A model generated the notes under the pieces. The model had not been told where the DNA came from. It saw nothing but the letters and a program-made list of their open reading frames with translations, and made no database searches. This document shows positions 6,101-13,531 of a DNA stretch of 28,452 nucleotides, in pieces. Made by a program: the position numbers and the translations under genes. Within the stretch, counting starts at the first letter, position 1; each line of letters opens with the position of its first letter. Source of the DNA: a virus; the IMG/VR virus record IMGVR_UViG_3300044742_000150, positions 1 to 28,452 of that record; one strand, written 5' to 3'.

Positions 6101-8308
6101 ATGGGCCTACTCGATTTCCTCTCACGGCGAACGGCGAAGCCGGCACAGAATGGCCATGCGCCGCCGCGCCATCGTATTTACGACGATGATGCCGACGAGC
6201 ACGATTACATGAAGTCGGCGAGTGATGATTACGCCGCTGCATCGTTTGGCGAGAACCCCAGCGAGATCACGGCAGGCGCTGACGCCGAGCGCTATTTCAA
6301 TTGGTATGTGAATTTCGTTTGGGTAGCGGTCGCAATGAACGCGCGCGCGAACAATGCTGCGAGTGTCCCGAAGCGCTGCGTCAAGGTCAAGGCAGATTAT
6401 ACAACGGAAGACCTCCCGCCAAGCAATCCGCTCTGCAAGCTAATGGCCCAGCCGAACAGGCACCAGGGGCCGCGCAAGTTCATGAAGCGGTTCATGTTAC
6501 ACCTGGACGCGGCGGGAATGGCGTTTGTCTTGATGGACGAGGGAAGAGCGCCGGAAGAAATGTATTTGCTCAAGCCGGAGCGAACGCGGATTGTGCCGGA
6601 CCCGGTCAAGTTCATCAAGGGCTTTCGCTATGACGTTCGGCACAGCAGAACAGAGGTTAACAAGTTCTTTTACACATACCCCGATCAGGCCTGGTATCAC
6701 AATTACGACGACCCGAGAAGCGAGTATCTCGGGCTGTCGCCGCTGACGACTCTGGCGCGCACGATTCAGATTGAAGACTATGTGCAGCGCTGGACGCTTG
6801 CGACGTTCAAGAATAACTGCCGCGTGGATCAAGTGTTTGAGACGGATAACCAGCTTGAGAGAACCGCCAAGCGCCGTTTTCTTTCTGAGTTCTTTGCGGC
6901 CTTTCGCGGTGTCGATAATCAGGGCAAAACGTTCATTGCCGAGAACGGGCTCAAGCTCAAGCAGCTGGGTCTGAACCCAAAAGACACCGAGTTCCTCTCA
7001 TTGCGCAAGGTGAACTGGCGAGAAATCCTGGCGGTCTATGGGGTAACCCCTGCGATTGCTGGCGTCACCGAAGATATTAACTACGCAACGGCCAACGAGC
7101 AGCGTCGCGGATTCTGGGAAAACACCATGATTCCGACGCTGAGCGATATTGACGAGACGTTCACGGCGCGAGTTGCACGGCGGTTTGGTGATGACTACGC
7201 AATCGTCCATGATTACTCGCTGATTGAAGCGCTTCGGGAGAATTCCAACGAGCGCGTTACTAGACTTAGTGTCATGCGCGCGAGCGGTGCAATCAGCGCA
7301 GATGAGTTCCGAGAAGAAATGAATTACGAGGCCATTGGCTCACCGGTGATGGTGGCCGTGATGAAGCCTGGCGTTTTGATGGACCCGATCAGTGGCGAGG
7401 CCGTGGGTCCGGAGCCGGAGCCGGTAGCTGGTCCAGGCGGGATGCCCGGAGATGATGACAAGGATGAGAAGAGTGCGGCCACCGGCAAGGCCTACGGCTC
7501 GCGGGAGTATCGCGAGCTGGCCTGGAAGGCGTTCGACCGCAACGCGCGCAAGCTGATCAAGAGTTTTTCGCGCGAGATGGCCGAGTTCTTCGATGGACAG
7601 AAAGCGCGCGTTGTCGCGAAGCTTCGGCAGTTCACGCAGAAGAAAGACGCCATCGATACCGGCTTTGACCCATTCAATGCCGATGAGGAAGCTCGCCGAT
7701 TCCTCGAGAAGATGCGCGCGGCTTATCTCGATGCCTTGCGTGATGCCGGTGAGAACCGGGTTGATGACTTGGCGGTTGTGCGTCTATCGCAGTTCGACGC
7801 GGCGACTGACCGGGTCTTGCACTACATCCAGAACCAAGCCGCCAAGCGCATCGTCGGAATCAATGTCGAGACGGAAGCGCTGGTGCGCGTCGAGATGGAA
7901 GCGGGATTCAAGGCGGGTGAATCGATTGACCAGCTGGCCGCGCGGCTCGAGTCAATGTTTGATGCCTTCTCGCGTCCGCTCTCTGAGAACGCGCCAAGGT
8001 TCACGCGTGCGGATACGATCGCGCGCACCGAGGTTATGTCGTCGCTCAACTTCGGAAACCACGAGGCCGAGCACCAGGCGGTTGAGGCTGGCGCCAAGCT
8101 GGTCAAGCAGTGGATTGCAAACCCACGACCGAGCGCGCGCGATAATCACGTCGAGATGGGCGAAGAGACCGCAGCTGAACCGATTCCGTGGGAAGAGCTG
8201 TTTAGCAATGGAATGCAGTTTCCGCACGATCCGAATGGTGATGCAAGTGAGACGATCAACTGCACTTGTACGCATATTTCCTACCCGGCAGGGCTTGGCG
8301 GCATATGA
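6101..8308 (+). CDS. Portal protein fused to MuF-like minor head domain
   Basis: This 735-residue protein joins two functions. Residues ~55-400 match HK97-type portals: YFNWYVNFVWVAVAMNARA near the start, MYLLKPERTRIVPDP, the AWYHNYDDP...LGLSPL segment, and the WREILAVYGVTPAIAGV...INYATANEQRRGFW motif. After a Pro/Gly/Asp linker (~430-460) comes a helical region. The last ~140 residues then have the MuF (Mu gpF / SPP1 gp7) signature: TIARTEVMSS, KLVKQWIANPRPSARDNHVEM, NGMQFPHDP and NCTCTH. The dodecameric portal is the DNA entry and exit channel, and MuF proteins are internal minor head proteins. I chose ATG 6101 (MGLLDFLSRR) over the TTG at 6089. The stop overlaps the next ATG (ATGA). Confidence 0.9.
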   Translation: MGLLDFLSRRTAKPAQNGHAPPRHRIYDDDADEHDYMKSASDDYAAASFGENPSEITAGADAERYFNWYVNFVWVAVAMNARANNAASVPKRCVKVKADYTTEDLPPSNPLCKLMAQPNRHQGPRKFMKRFMLHLDAAGMAFVLMDEGRAPEEMYLLKPERTRIVPDPVKFIKGFRYDVRHSRTEVNKFFYTYPDQAWYHNYDDPRSEYLGLSPLTTLARTIQIEDYVQRWTLATFKNNCRVDQVFETDNQLERTAKRRFLSEFFAAFRGVDNQGKTFIAENGLKLKQLGLNPKDTEFLSLRKVNWREILAVYGVTPAIAGVTEDINYATANEQRRGFWENTMIPTLSDIDETFTARVARRFGDDYAIVHDYSLIEALRENSNERVTRLSVMRASGAISADEFREEMNYEAIGSPVMVAVMKPGVLMDPISGEAVGPEPEPVAGPGGMPGDDDKDEKSAATGKAYGSREYRELAWKAFDRNARKLIKSFSREMAEFFDGQKARVVAKLRQFTQKKDAIDTGFDPFNADEEARRFLEKMRAAYLDALRDAGENRVDDLAVVRLSQFDAATDRVLHYIQNQAAKRIVGINVETEALVRVEMEAGFKAGESIDQLAARLESMFDAFSRPLSENAPRFTRADTIARTEVMSSLNFGNHEAEHQAVEAGAKLVKQWIANPRPSARDNHVEMGEETAAEPIPWEELFSNGMQFPHDPNGDASETINCTCTHISYPAGLGGI

Positions 8309-10221
8309 CGGATATGCGAGAGATATGGTTTGAGCTGTTTCGACTTGGAATTAATCCGGGCGACATTGGTGATCTCACACTTGAGCAGGCTGAGTTGCTA
8401 GTTGATCAAGCCAAGAAGAACAAAGCCAGGAAACATACAGCGATGAGCGATTCTAATATTGATGTAATTGATTACGGACCCGGCGCATCAACTGGAAACC
8501 GAGCAACCGCGCAGCCAATCACGATCTCTAAGGCCTGCGGATACTTCCTGGTGCGCCGCCATAACGTGCCGATCATCCTGGGCGACGACTGGCCGGATAC
8601 TGCCATGGCGACTAGCGAACGTGGCAAGGCTGCTCTGCTGATCGAGCGGAACGACGGCAAGCTTGATGCACGCGTGCTGCACGGCGTGAGCGACTGGGAA
8701 GCGGTCGACGCGGCCGAGCGGCTTGCACGCGAGAAAGACACGGCCGCCGTGTCGGTGGCGCGCCTAGCTGGCTCGATCGGCAAGGGGACACCGGCATCGA
8801 TCTGGCAACAGGTCAAGCGGTTCTCGAGCAAACCGCCAAAGATCGAGCTGAAGAGCATTTACAAGGAAGGCTTCAAGGAAGTCCACTTCCAGATCAAGAA
8901 GAGAACGACGGCCGGTGACGATCTGCGTATCGAAGGGTGGGCGTCCACCAAGAACATTGACCGTGACGGCGAGATCGTCGAGCCGCGCTCTGTGGAGAAA
9001 ACGCTTGCGGCATCCATGTCATCCATGGTGCTGCACTTCAACCACCAGCCCGACTATGTGGTTGGCAAGGTAGAGAGTATCGAGCTGCGCGATGAGGGCA
9101 TGTGGCTCAACGCGCTAGTGAGCAAGGCAACCAATCCGCCGCAGGTTCGGACGTGGATCGAAGAAGACACGGTGCGCGCGCTGTCGATCCGGTTCATTGT
9201 GATGGAAGATCGATTTGACGATGACGGCGTGAGGCACATCACCAAGGCTGAGCTGCTTGAGGTATCGGTGGTCACGATGCCGAGCAATCGAGAGAGCACG
9301 TTCTCGATCAGTAAGGGGGTCACCGATGGGACCGACCTTTCTTGTTCGCGTTGCCACGATGCGCATTGTGACGGGACCGATCAGGTGCTGTTTAAGCGGT
9401 GGCCGCTTGAGCCGCCAGGATGGCCGAAATACGAGGGCGCCAGAACAGCCTGGACCGCGGACATCGCTGCGGATGTTCTCAAGGCCGGCGGGTGGGATCT
9501 CTACCGTGACGCGCATGCGCTCTATCGGCCTGTTAAGGCGGACGACCAGGATGGCTACCGCAAGGCTGGCAGCTACCTCCTGCCGCATCACGTGATCGAT
9601 GATGATGGGCTGCTCTTTACTTCACGTGAGGCGGTATGGGATGCCATGGGACAGGTGCTCAGTAAGTCGACCGAGCTTGCCGAGAAGGATCGTCGCGCGG
9701 CTTACGATCATCTCTCGCGCCATCTTCAGGAGTTCAGCGAGACCGCTCCCGAATTTGCACTGCTCGACGAGAAGGCGCTCGCAACTGTGATTGCCAAGAA
9801 AGATTGCAGAAACCAACAAAGTCCAACCTCGCAACCGAGAGCTATTTCTGTAACAAAAGGTGTCACGATGCCAGAGGAAACAGTTTCAGGGACGGTAACG
9901 TCTGGAACGACGACAAGTGTGGGCGACTTTCAGGTGACGACTACGGTAGCGCCTGCGATGACGCCAACCGTGGTGACGCTTCAGGCACAGACGCCAGCTG
10001 TTGTGGTTCAGCCGCTAGCGCCTGCGCAGCCAGCCAGCGAGCCTAGTGTACCCGCTGGCTATGTCGACGTCGACCCGACGGCATATGCGGCCCTACAGCG
10101 CTTTGCCGAGGGAATGACAGAGGCTGAGTATTTGGCCGAGGTGAGTAGCAATCCGGCGGTGCTGAACGAGACCGCGGAGTTGCTTGACCTGGCTCATGTT
10201 CAGGCGAAGAAGAAAACGTGA
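8305..10221 (+). CDS. Prohead protease (peptidase S78) with extra domains and C-terminal scaffold
   Basis: The 638-residue product contains an HK97 gp4-type protease at ~195-340. The candidate catalytic histidine is in MVLHFNHQPDYVVGKV (~247) and the candidate serine is in RALSIRF (~294), followed by ELLEVSVVTMPSN. Flanking regions are unusual. Residues 1-45 (REIWFELFRLGINP...LTLEQAELL) resemble a tail-chaperone gpT motif. Residues 47-190 are unrecognised. Residues ~357-370 hold C..C....C. Residues ~390-485 (YRKAGSYLLPHHVIDDDG...RRAAYDHLSRHLQEF..TAPEF) match a domain I have seen attached to prohead proteases. The last 117 residues look like scaffold. ATG 8305 overlaps the portal stop; a later ATG at 8443 is an alternative start. 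The protease would cleave scaffold and capsid delta domains during maturation. Confidence 0.85.
   Translation: MTDMREIWFELFRLGINPGDIGDLTLEQAELLVDQAKKNKARKHTAMSDSNIDVIDYGPGASTGNRATAQPITISKACGYFLVRRHNVPIILGDDWPDTAMATSERGKAALLIERNDGKLDARVLHGVSDWEAVDAAERLAREKDTAAVSVARLAGSIGKGTPASIWQQVKRFSSKPPKIELKSIYKEGFKEVHFQIKKRTTAGDDLRIEGWASTKNIDRDGEIVEPRSVEKTLAASMSSMVLHFNHQPDYVVGKVESIELRDEGMWLNALVSKATNPPQVRTWIEEDTVRALSIRFIVMEDRFDDDGVRHITKAELLEVSVVTMPSNRESTFSISKGVTDGTDLSCSRCHDAHCDGTDQVLFKRWPLEPPGWPKYEGARTAWTADIAADVLKAGGWDLYRDAHALYRPVKADDQDGYRKAGSYLLPHHVIDDDGLLFTSREAVWDAMGQVLSKSTELAEKDRRAAYDHLSRHLQEFSETAPEFALLDEKALATVIAKKDCRNQQSPTSQPRAISVTKGVTMPEETVSGTVTSGTTTSVGDFQVTTTVAPAMTPTVVTLQAQTPAVVVQPLAPAQPASEPSVPAGYVDVDPTAYAALQRFAEGMTEAEYLAEVSSNPAVLNETAELLDLAHVQAKKKT
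9855..9860 (+). promoter_or_regulatory. Internal ribosome binding site inside the protease gene
   Basis: The sequence AAAAGG lies seven bases before the in-frame ATG at 9868. Few genes in this window have so well placed a Shine-Dalgarno-like site, and it sits exactly where the protease-associated domain gives way to a low-complexity scaffold-like tail. Confidence 0.4.
9868..10221 (+). CDS. Probable scaffold protein from an in-frame internal start
   Basis: The C-terminal 117 residues of the protease frame can be made separately from ATG 9868 (MPEETVSGTVTSGTTTS). The segment is Thr/Val/Pro/Ala-rich and then helical (DPTAYAALQRFAEGMTEAEYLAEV...LLDLAHVQAKKK). It ends in a basic tail and lies directly before the major capsid gene, as expected for a scaffold. 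Nested protease/scaffold genes sharing a C-terminus are known (lambda C/Nu3). The internal start is inferred from the ATG, the AAAAGG before it and the domain boundary. If it is not used, this stretch is simply the scaffold end of the protease polyprotein. Confidence 0.45.
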   Translation: MPEETVSGTVTSGTTTSVGDFQVTTTVAPAMTPTVVTLQAQTPAVVVQPLAPAQPASEPSVPAGYVDVDPTAYAALQRFAEGMTEAEYLAEVSSNPAVLNETAELLDLAHVQAKKKT

Positions 10222-10409
10222 GACAAAGATGTTCGATGGCGGGAAGGGCTGCGGCTTCGCACGATGCGGCGCCGAAATTGGATGGAAGCCGCGGCCAATC
10301 CTTTTTGACTGCGTGACTGGTGATTAATTTTTGCGAGTTCGATTCTCGCACACGCGATATGCACGCGCCCACGCGCGAACGATGACTGTGAGGGATGGAT
10401 GAATAACAA
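10222..10409 (+). other. Non-coding or weakly coding gap before the capsid gene
   Basis: This 188-base gap is the largest in the window and lies directly upstream of the major capsid gene, a usual place for an extra promoter or processing site because capsid protein is needed in excess. It holds the doubtful 32-residue frame and, at 10332-10350, a perfect six-base-pair hairpin whose seven-base loop is TTCGATT, the sequence of a tRNA T-loop. A gap-sized GC-rich inverted segment (ACGCGCCCACGCGCG) follows near 10364. I could not identify a -35/-10 promoter or a terminator with confidence. Confidence 0.4.
10229..10327 (+). CDS. Possible 32-residue Cys-containing peptide
   Basis: An ATG eight bases after the protease stop opens a 32-codon frame, MFDGGKGCGFARCGAEIGWK followed by PRPILFDCVTGD and TAA. 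C-x4-C-G-x-E-I-x-W and a later C resemble half of a small zinc-ribbon protein of the kind scattered through phage genomes, but a full set of four ligands is missing and the ribosome site (GACAAAG) is poor. It may be a genuine tiny gene, a degraded one, or chance. Confidence 0.25.
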   Translation: MFDGGKGCGFARCGAEIGWKPRPILFDCVTGD

Positions 10410-11831
10410 ATGCCGTTGCTTGCCAAGGAAAACAACATCCTTGAGCTACAAGCGAAGCTCAAGGAACGTGCCCAGAAAGCGCTAGAGTCTGACCCCGAAG
10501 GACTAACAACCGAGATCGTCAAGAAGGGCAAGCCGGAAGCATTCCGGAAGATTGCTCGCCACGAGTTCTCTACCGCCGACGCGGCTGGTTGGGACGATGA
10601 GGATGAGCCGGAGATTCTCGGCGCTCCGTCATCTGCCAAGGCTGCAATCCACGAGATCACGGTTAAGCAATCGCCGAATGGCAATGAGGTTCTGAAGCGG
10701 TTTCAAGACCTCAACGACTCCCTGATCATCGTCGCTGCGTTGTTCGGCAACATCGGCAAACGCGCACCGGTGCGAGCTGATTTCGAGGGGCTCAAGGGCT
10801 TCGGCGAATACCAGCGGCTTGGCCGGCACTTGATGTCAACACAGTTCAAGGGCCTGTCTACTGGCGGTTCGGCAACCGGCCTCGAGTTTATCCCGACTAA
10901 CTTTTCTGCGCAGCTAATCGACAAGTGGCGGCTTGCTCTTCGCGTGCCGAGTTTGTTCGATCGGATCAGCATGCCGACCAAGGTTTACAAGCTGCCGCTT
11001 GAGGGTATCGATCCGATTACCTTCTTTGTCGCGGAAAATACGTCTGACAACCTCGTCGACAACACGACACATATTCCGCCGAGCACTCCTGGTACGGCGA
11101 ATATCACGTTCACCGCCAAAAAGCTTGCGCTGCGTACTGTCTGGTCGGAGGAATCCGATCAAGACTCGATCATCAATATGGGTGATTACGCGCGGAACAA
11201 GATCGGCCAGGCACTTGCCAATGGCGATGAAGACGTCGACATCAACGGCGATACCGCTGGCACGATGGACTCTGACTCTGGCACTGCTGGACACCGCCGG
11301 CTTGCATGGAGCGGATTGCGGAAGCTGACCAATGCTGGCGCCAAGGTTGATTTTGGCAACGTTGATACGGCCTGGCTTACCAACCTGCGCGCAATGCGCA
11401 TGAAGCTTGGGAAGTATGGTGTTCAGCCGAGCCAGCTTGCCTTGATTGTAAGCGTCAAGGGCTATTTGAAGATGCTCGCGAACATTCCTGAAATCCAGAC
11501 GCTCGACAAGTATGGCGGGCAAGCCGTTATCTTGACCGGCGAGCTTGGGCGAATTGACGGCATTCCGATTATCCCGAGCGAGTTTGTGCGCGAAGACCTG
11601 AATGCTTCTGGTGTGTTTGACAACGTCACGACTGATCGAACCATTGTGATTCTTGTTAATCGCAATCAGTTTATGCACGGCGACAGATCATTGATGACCT
11701 TGCGCTCTTACGAGGCGCCGCTAAGCGACCAGCTGTACGCGATTGCTAAGCACCGTCTTGATTTCCAGACCGTTGAGGGTTCGGCATCGGTCAACGTCGT
11801 TTCCGTCGGCTTCAATGTGAAGACCACCTAA
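10410..11831 (+). CDS. Major capsid protein, HK97 fold
   Basis: This 473-residue protein has the size and pattern of an HK97-type capsid precursor. Residues 1-~120 are charged and helical (LELQAKLKERAQKALES...), as in the delta domain and N-arm removed by the prohead protease. The body begins around LSTGGSATGLEFIPTNFSAQLID, followed by LFDRISMPTKVYKLPLEG, FTAKKLALRTVWSEE (E-loop and spine region), a NGDEDVDINGD segment typical of this fold, and a C-terminal ILVNRNQFMHGDRSLMTLRSYEAPLSDQ. It assembles the icosahedral shell around the scaffold. It sits directly behind protease/scaffold and before the connector genes, the canonical order. ATG 10410 is preceded by GAGGGA at a long spacing. Confidence 0.93.
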   Translation: MPLLAKENNILELQAKLKERAQKALESDPEGLTTEIVKKGKPEAFRKIARHEFSTADAAGWDDEDEPEILGAPSSAKAAIHEITVKQSPNGNEVLKRFQDLNDSLIIVAALFGNIGKRAPVRADFEGLKGFGEYQRLGRHLMSTQFKGLSTGGSATGLEFIPTNFSAQLIDKWRLALRVPSLFDRISMPTKVYKLPLEGIDPITFFVAENTSDNLVDNTTHIPPSTPGTANITFTAKKLALRTVWSEESDQDSIINMGDYARNKIGQALANGDEDVDINGDTAGTMDSDSGTAGHRRLAWSGLRKLTNAGAKVDFGNVDTAWLTNLRAMRMKLGKYGVQPSQLALIVSVKGYLKMLANIPEIQTLDKYGGQAVILTGELGRIDGIPIIPSEFVREDLNASGVFDNVTTDRTIVILVNRNQFMHGDRSLMTLRSYEAPLSDQLYAIAKHRLDFQTVEGSASVNVVSVGFNVKTT

Positions 11832-11920
11832 TCTCTTGGGGCAGGGTTGGGCTCGACTCGGCATTCTTAGTTTTTCCTCCTTCTTTTCTTTTGTCGGGTC
11901 GGGCCCTGCTCGTAACGCCA
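11832..11920 (+). other. Gap after capsid gene with pyrimidine tract and inverted repeat
   Basis: The 89 bases after the capsid stop contain a GCAGGG...CCCTGC inverted repeat (about 11841-11846 and 11905-11910) flanking a pyrimidine-rich run (TTTTTCCTCCTTCTTTTC, about 11872-11889). A hairpin of only six pairs around a loop of more than fifty bases, with the T-rich tract inside the loop, is not a typical rho-independent terminator. It could be a processing or attenuation site limiting read-through beyond the highly expressed capsid gene, but this is inference. Confidence 0.3.
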
Positions 11921-12154
11921 ATGGCTTACGCCGTTAGATCAAAGTTTGATTCGCGGTGCGTGTGCTCACAAAGGGTGTGCGCGCCGCATGAAGTGTTTGA
12001 GCTAGATAGCCAAGAACGGCGCCATTGGTGGTTGAATTACTGCCCATTTCTCGAGCGGGTGGACGCGGAAATCAAGGCGCTTGGCATCAAGCCAGAGCAG
12101 GACCACAAGAAGCAATTGAAGATTGAGACGAAAGCAATGGGGGCGAATACATGA
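11921..12154 (+). CDS. Small hypothetical protein after the capsid gene
   Basis: This 77-residue product (start MAYAVRSKFDSRCVCSQRVC) has C-x-C-x4-C near its N-terminus and a later WWLNYCPF, then a charged helical C-terminus (ERVDAEIKALGIKPEQDHKKQLK). The cysteines and histidine could bind a metal, but the pattern is not one I can name. I prefer ATG 11921 to the in-frame TTG at 11891. It ends in an ATGA overlap with the next gene, which supports it being real and translated. Its place between capsid and connector genes suggests a head-related accessory protein. Confidence 0.5.
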   Translation: MAYAVRSKFDSRCVCSQRVCAPHEVFELDSQERRHWWLNYCPFLERVDAEIKALGIKPEQDHKKQLKIETKAMGANT

Positions 12155-12477
12155 CGCTAAAAAGCGTGGCCACGATTTGCGATGACGGATCGCCAGATAT
12201 CAAAATGATTGTGCGGCAGATACAAGCGCTCACAAAGACCATGGTGGTCCCTGGTGCAATTACGGCCGGGCAGAATATCGCAGTGGCAGGAATCAAAACT
12301 AGTGCGACTGTGGTTTCGGCAATTGTTCTTGTGGCTAACACCGTCGCAGCCGGTGCGCTGTTTAAGCAGGACGTGCTTGCACAGCTGACGGTTCCGACTG
12401 CTGGCAACATTCAATTGTCAGCCTACAGCACGTTGGCTAGCGAAACGCTTGAGCTGATCTATTTCAACCACGACTGA
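12151..12477 (+). CDS. Small head-associated hypothetical protein
   Basis: This 108-residue protein starts in the ATGA overlap with the previous gene. After a short charged N-terminus (DDGSPDIKMIVRQIQALTK) it is almost wholly beta-prone and hydrophobic (VVPGAITAGQNIAVAGIKTSATVVSAIVLVANTV...), ending ETLELIYFNHD. There is no clear transmembrane helix. The composition fits a compact beta-sandwich such as a capsid decoration or stabilisation protein, and the location between capsid and connector fits that too. I do not recognise the family. Confidence 0.5.
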   Translation: MTLKSVATICDDGSPDIKMIVRQIQALTKTMVVPGAITAGQNIAVAGIKTSATVVSAIVLVANTVAAGALFKQDVLAQLTVPTAGNIQLSAYSTLASETLELIYFNHD

Positions 12478-12487
12478 TCACTAGTCT

Positions 12488-13174
12488 ATGGCACTTGATG
12501 CAGACGCGCTTGTTACACTTGCCGACGCAAAGCTTCAACTCAAGATAGTTGACGGCGATAACTCGAATGATGCTTTTATCGAAAGCATGATCAACTTTGG
12601 GAGTGACTTTGCAGAAGACAAGATCGGGCGCAAGTTCTCGGAACAGACGGTAACGGACAAGTATTTCGACGGCCGCGGAACCGAAAGTCTGCTGCTCGAC
12701 CCATGGCCGGTGATAACGTTCACGTCGTTAAACGTGGATGAGAGCAGGCGATTTCAGGCGGCGACTCTGTTGACCGAGTGGAACCCAACGACCGGGGTTG
12801 GGCACTTCACGCTAGACAAGGAAACCGGCGAAATCAGCTTGATTGATTCGAGCTTTCCGTATGGGCGCGATGTGATCAAGGCGAGTTATCTCGCCGGATA
12901 TACGGCGGCCACGGTTCCAGGGCCGGTCAAGATGGGCGTCTTGCTCTTGATCGATAAGTGGTTTGACGAGAGCAAGCAATCGGCAGACGGCCGCTGGGTG
13001 CTAGCAGAAACGATCGGCAGCTATTCCGTGCGTTATGGGACGGCGTTTGACAGCGCAAGCAGTGGCGGCAGCACAAGCGATCCAATGCTCAGTCGGTTGA
13101 TCGAGCTTTGGAAGCCCTACATGGTGCCGAGCATCCTTGCCGGCGATCGGCCGACCTATGTTCGAACCGTTTAA
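12488..13174 (+). CDS. Head-tail connector (gp6 / gp15-like adaptor)
   Basis: This 228-residue protein has the head-tail adaptor pattern. It opens with LVTLADAKLQLKIVDGDNSND.FIESMINFGSDFAEDKIGRKF, the N-terminal helices of gp6/gp15-type adaptors that start by noting a coding position along a gene list (ADAK..L). A beta segment with YFDGRGTESLLLDPWPVITFTSL.VDE follows, and later GPVKMGVLLLIDKWF and SRLIELWKPYMV. Such proteins form a ring under the portal to which the stopper and tail attach. At 228 residues it is longer than the usual ~100-200. Its neighbours, capsid upstream and stopper, gp10-like and terminator downstream, support the call. Confidence 0.75.
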   Translation: MALDADALVTLADAKLQLKIVDGDNSNDAFIESMINFGSDFAEDKIGRKFSEQTVTDKYFDGRGTESLLLDPWPVITFTSLNVDESRRFQAATLLTEWNPTTGVGHFTLDKETGEISLIDSSFPYGRDVIKASYLAGYTAATVPGPVKMGVLLLIDKWFDESKQSADGRWVLAETIGSYSVRYGTAFDSASSGGSTSDPMLSRLIELWKPYMVPSILAGDRPTYVRTV

Positions 13175-13177
13175 CCG

Positions 13178-13531
13178 ATGACAGCGCTTGACGAGATTCA
13201 GAAATGGCTGGTTCACAAGGCGACCGTGATCAGAGTTGATATGGCCATTGCAGCAAACAAGCGCCAGGTGGATCAAGAGACGGTCCTTGCGTCAGGGGTT
13301 GAGTGTTATTTCGACCGTAGCGTCGGCTCGCTTGAACAGACGATGCTGGGGCAACAACGAGTTATCCAGCGCCGAATCTTCTTTCGTGACGAGCCGGAGA
13401 TCAAAGCGACTTATCGGATTCGGGATGAGGGCGTCGGAATAGGCGCCGTTGCCGGCGAGACGTACACCGTGCTCGACGCCTTCAAGTATCGCAGTGGCCA
13501 CCAGGAAGTGGTCGGGGCGCGCAACGCATGA
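13178..13531 (+). CDS. Head closure / stopper protein
   Basis: This 117-residue protein lies between the adaptor and a gp10-like protein, the standard place for the SPP1 gp16 / HK97 head-closure family. Its beta pattern fits: VECYFDRSVGSLEQ, RRIFFRDEPEIKATYRIRDEG, GETYTVLDAFKY. Such stoppers plug the portal after packaging and join the head to the tail. It starts three bases after the previous stop and its own stop overlaps the next ATG (ATGA), so production of the connector proteins is coupled. The family call comes mostly from position and size. Confidence 0.6.
   Translation: MTALDEIQKWLVHKATVIRVDMAIAANKRQVDQETVLASGVECYFDRSVGSLEQTMLGQQRVIQRRIFFRDEPEIKATYRIRDEGVGIGAVAGETYTVLDAFKYRSGHQEVVGARNA

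Noticed and set aside
8266-8304. Upstream start for the protease gene inside the portal gene
   Set aside because: ATG 8305 gives the ATGA overlap used repeatedly in this operon, and the extra thirteen residues read through the MuF-like end of the portal in another frame.
10332-10350. Possible tRNA gene, because of a perfect T-arm-like hairpin
   Set aside because: No matching acceptor strand for ACACGCG lies upstream at the right distance, and no D-arm or anticodon arm can be drawn; only the hairpin is reported.
10914-11678. Minus-strand frame of 254 codons opposite the capsid gene
   Set aside because: It lies wholly inside the HK97-type capsid gene and shows no family pattern.
11891-11920. 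TTG start ten codons upstream for the small gene after the capsid
   Set aside because: The following ATG at 11921 is a better start codon, and the added residues fall in the pyrimidine-rich gap and look unstructured.
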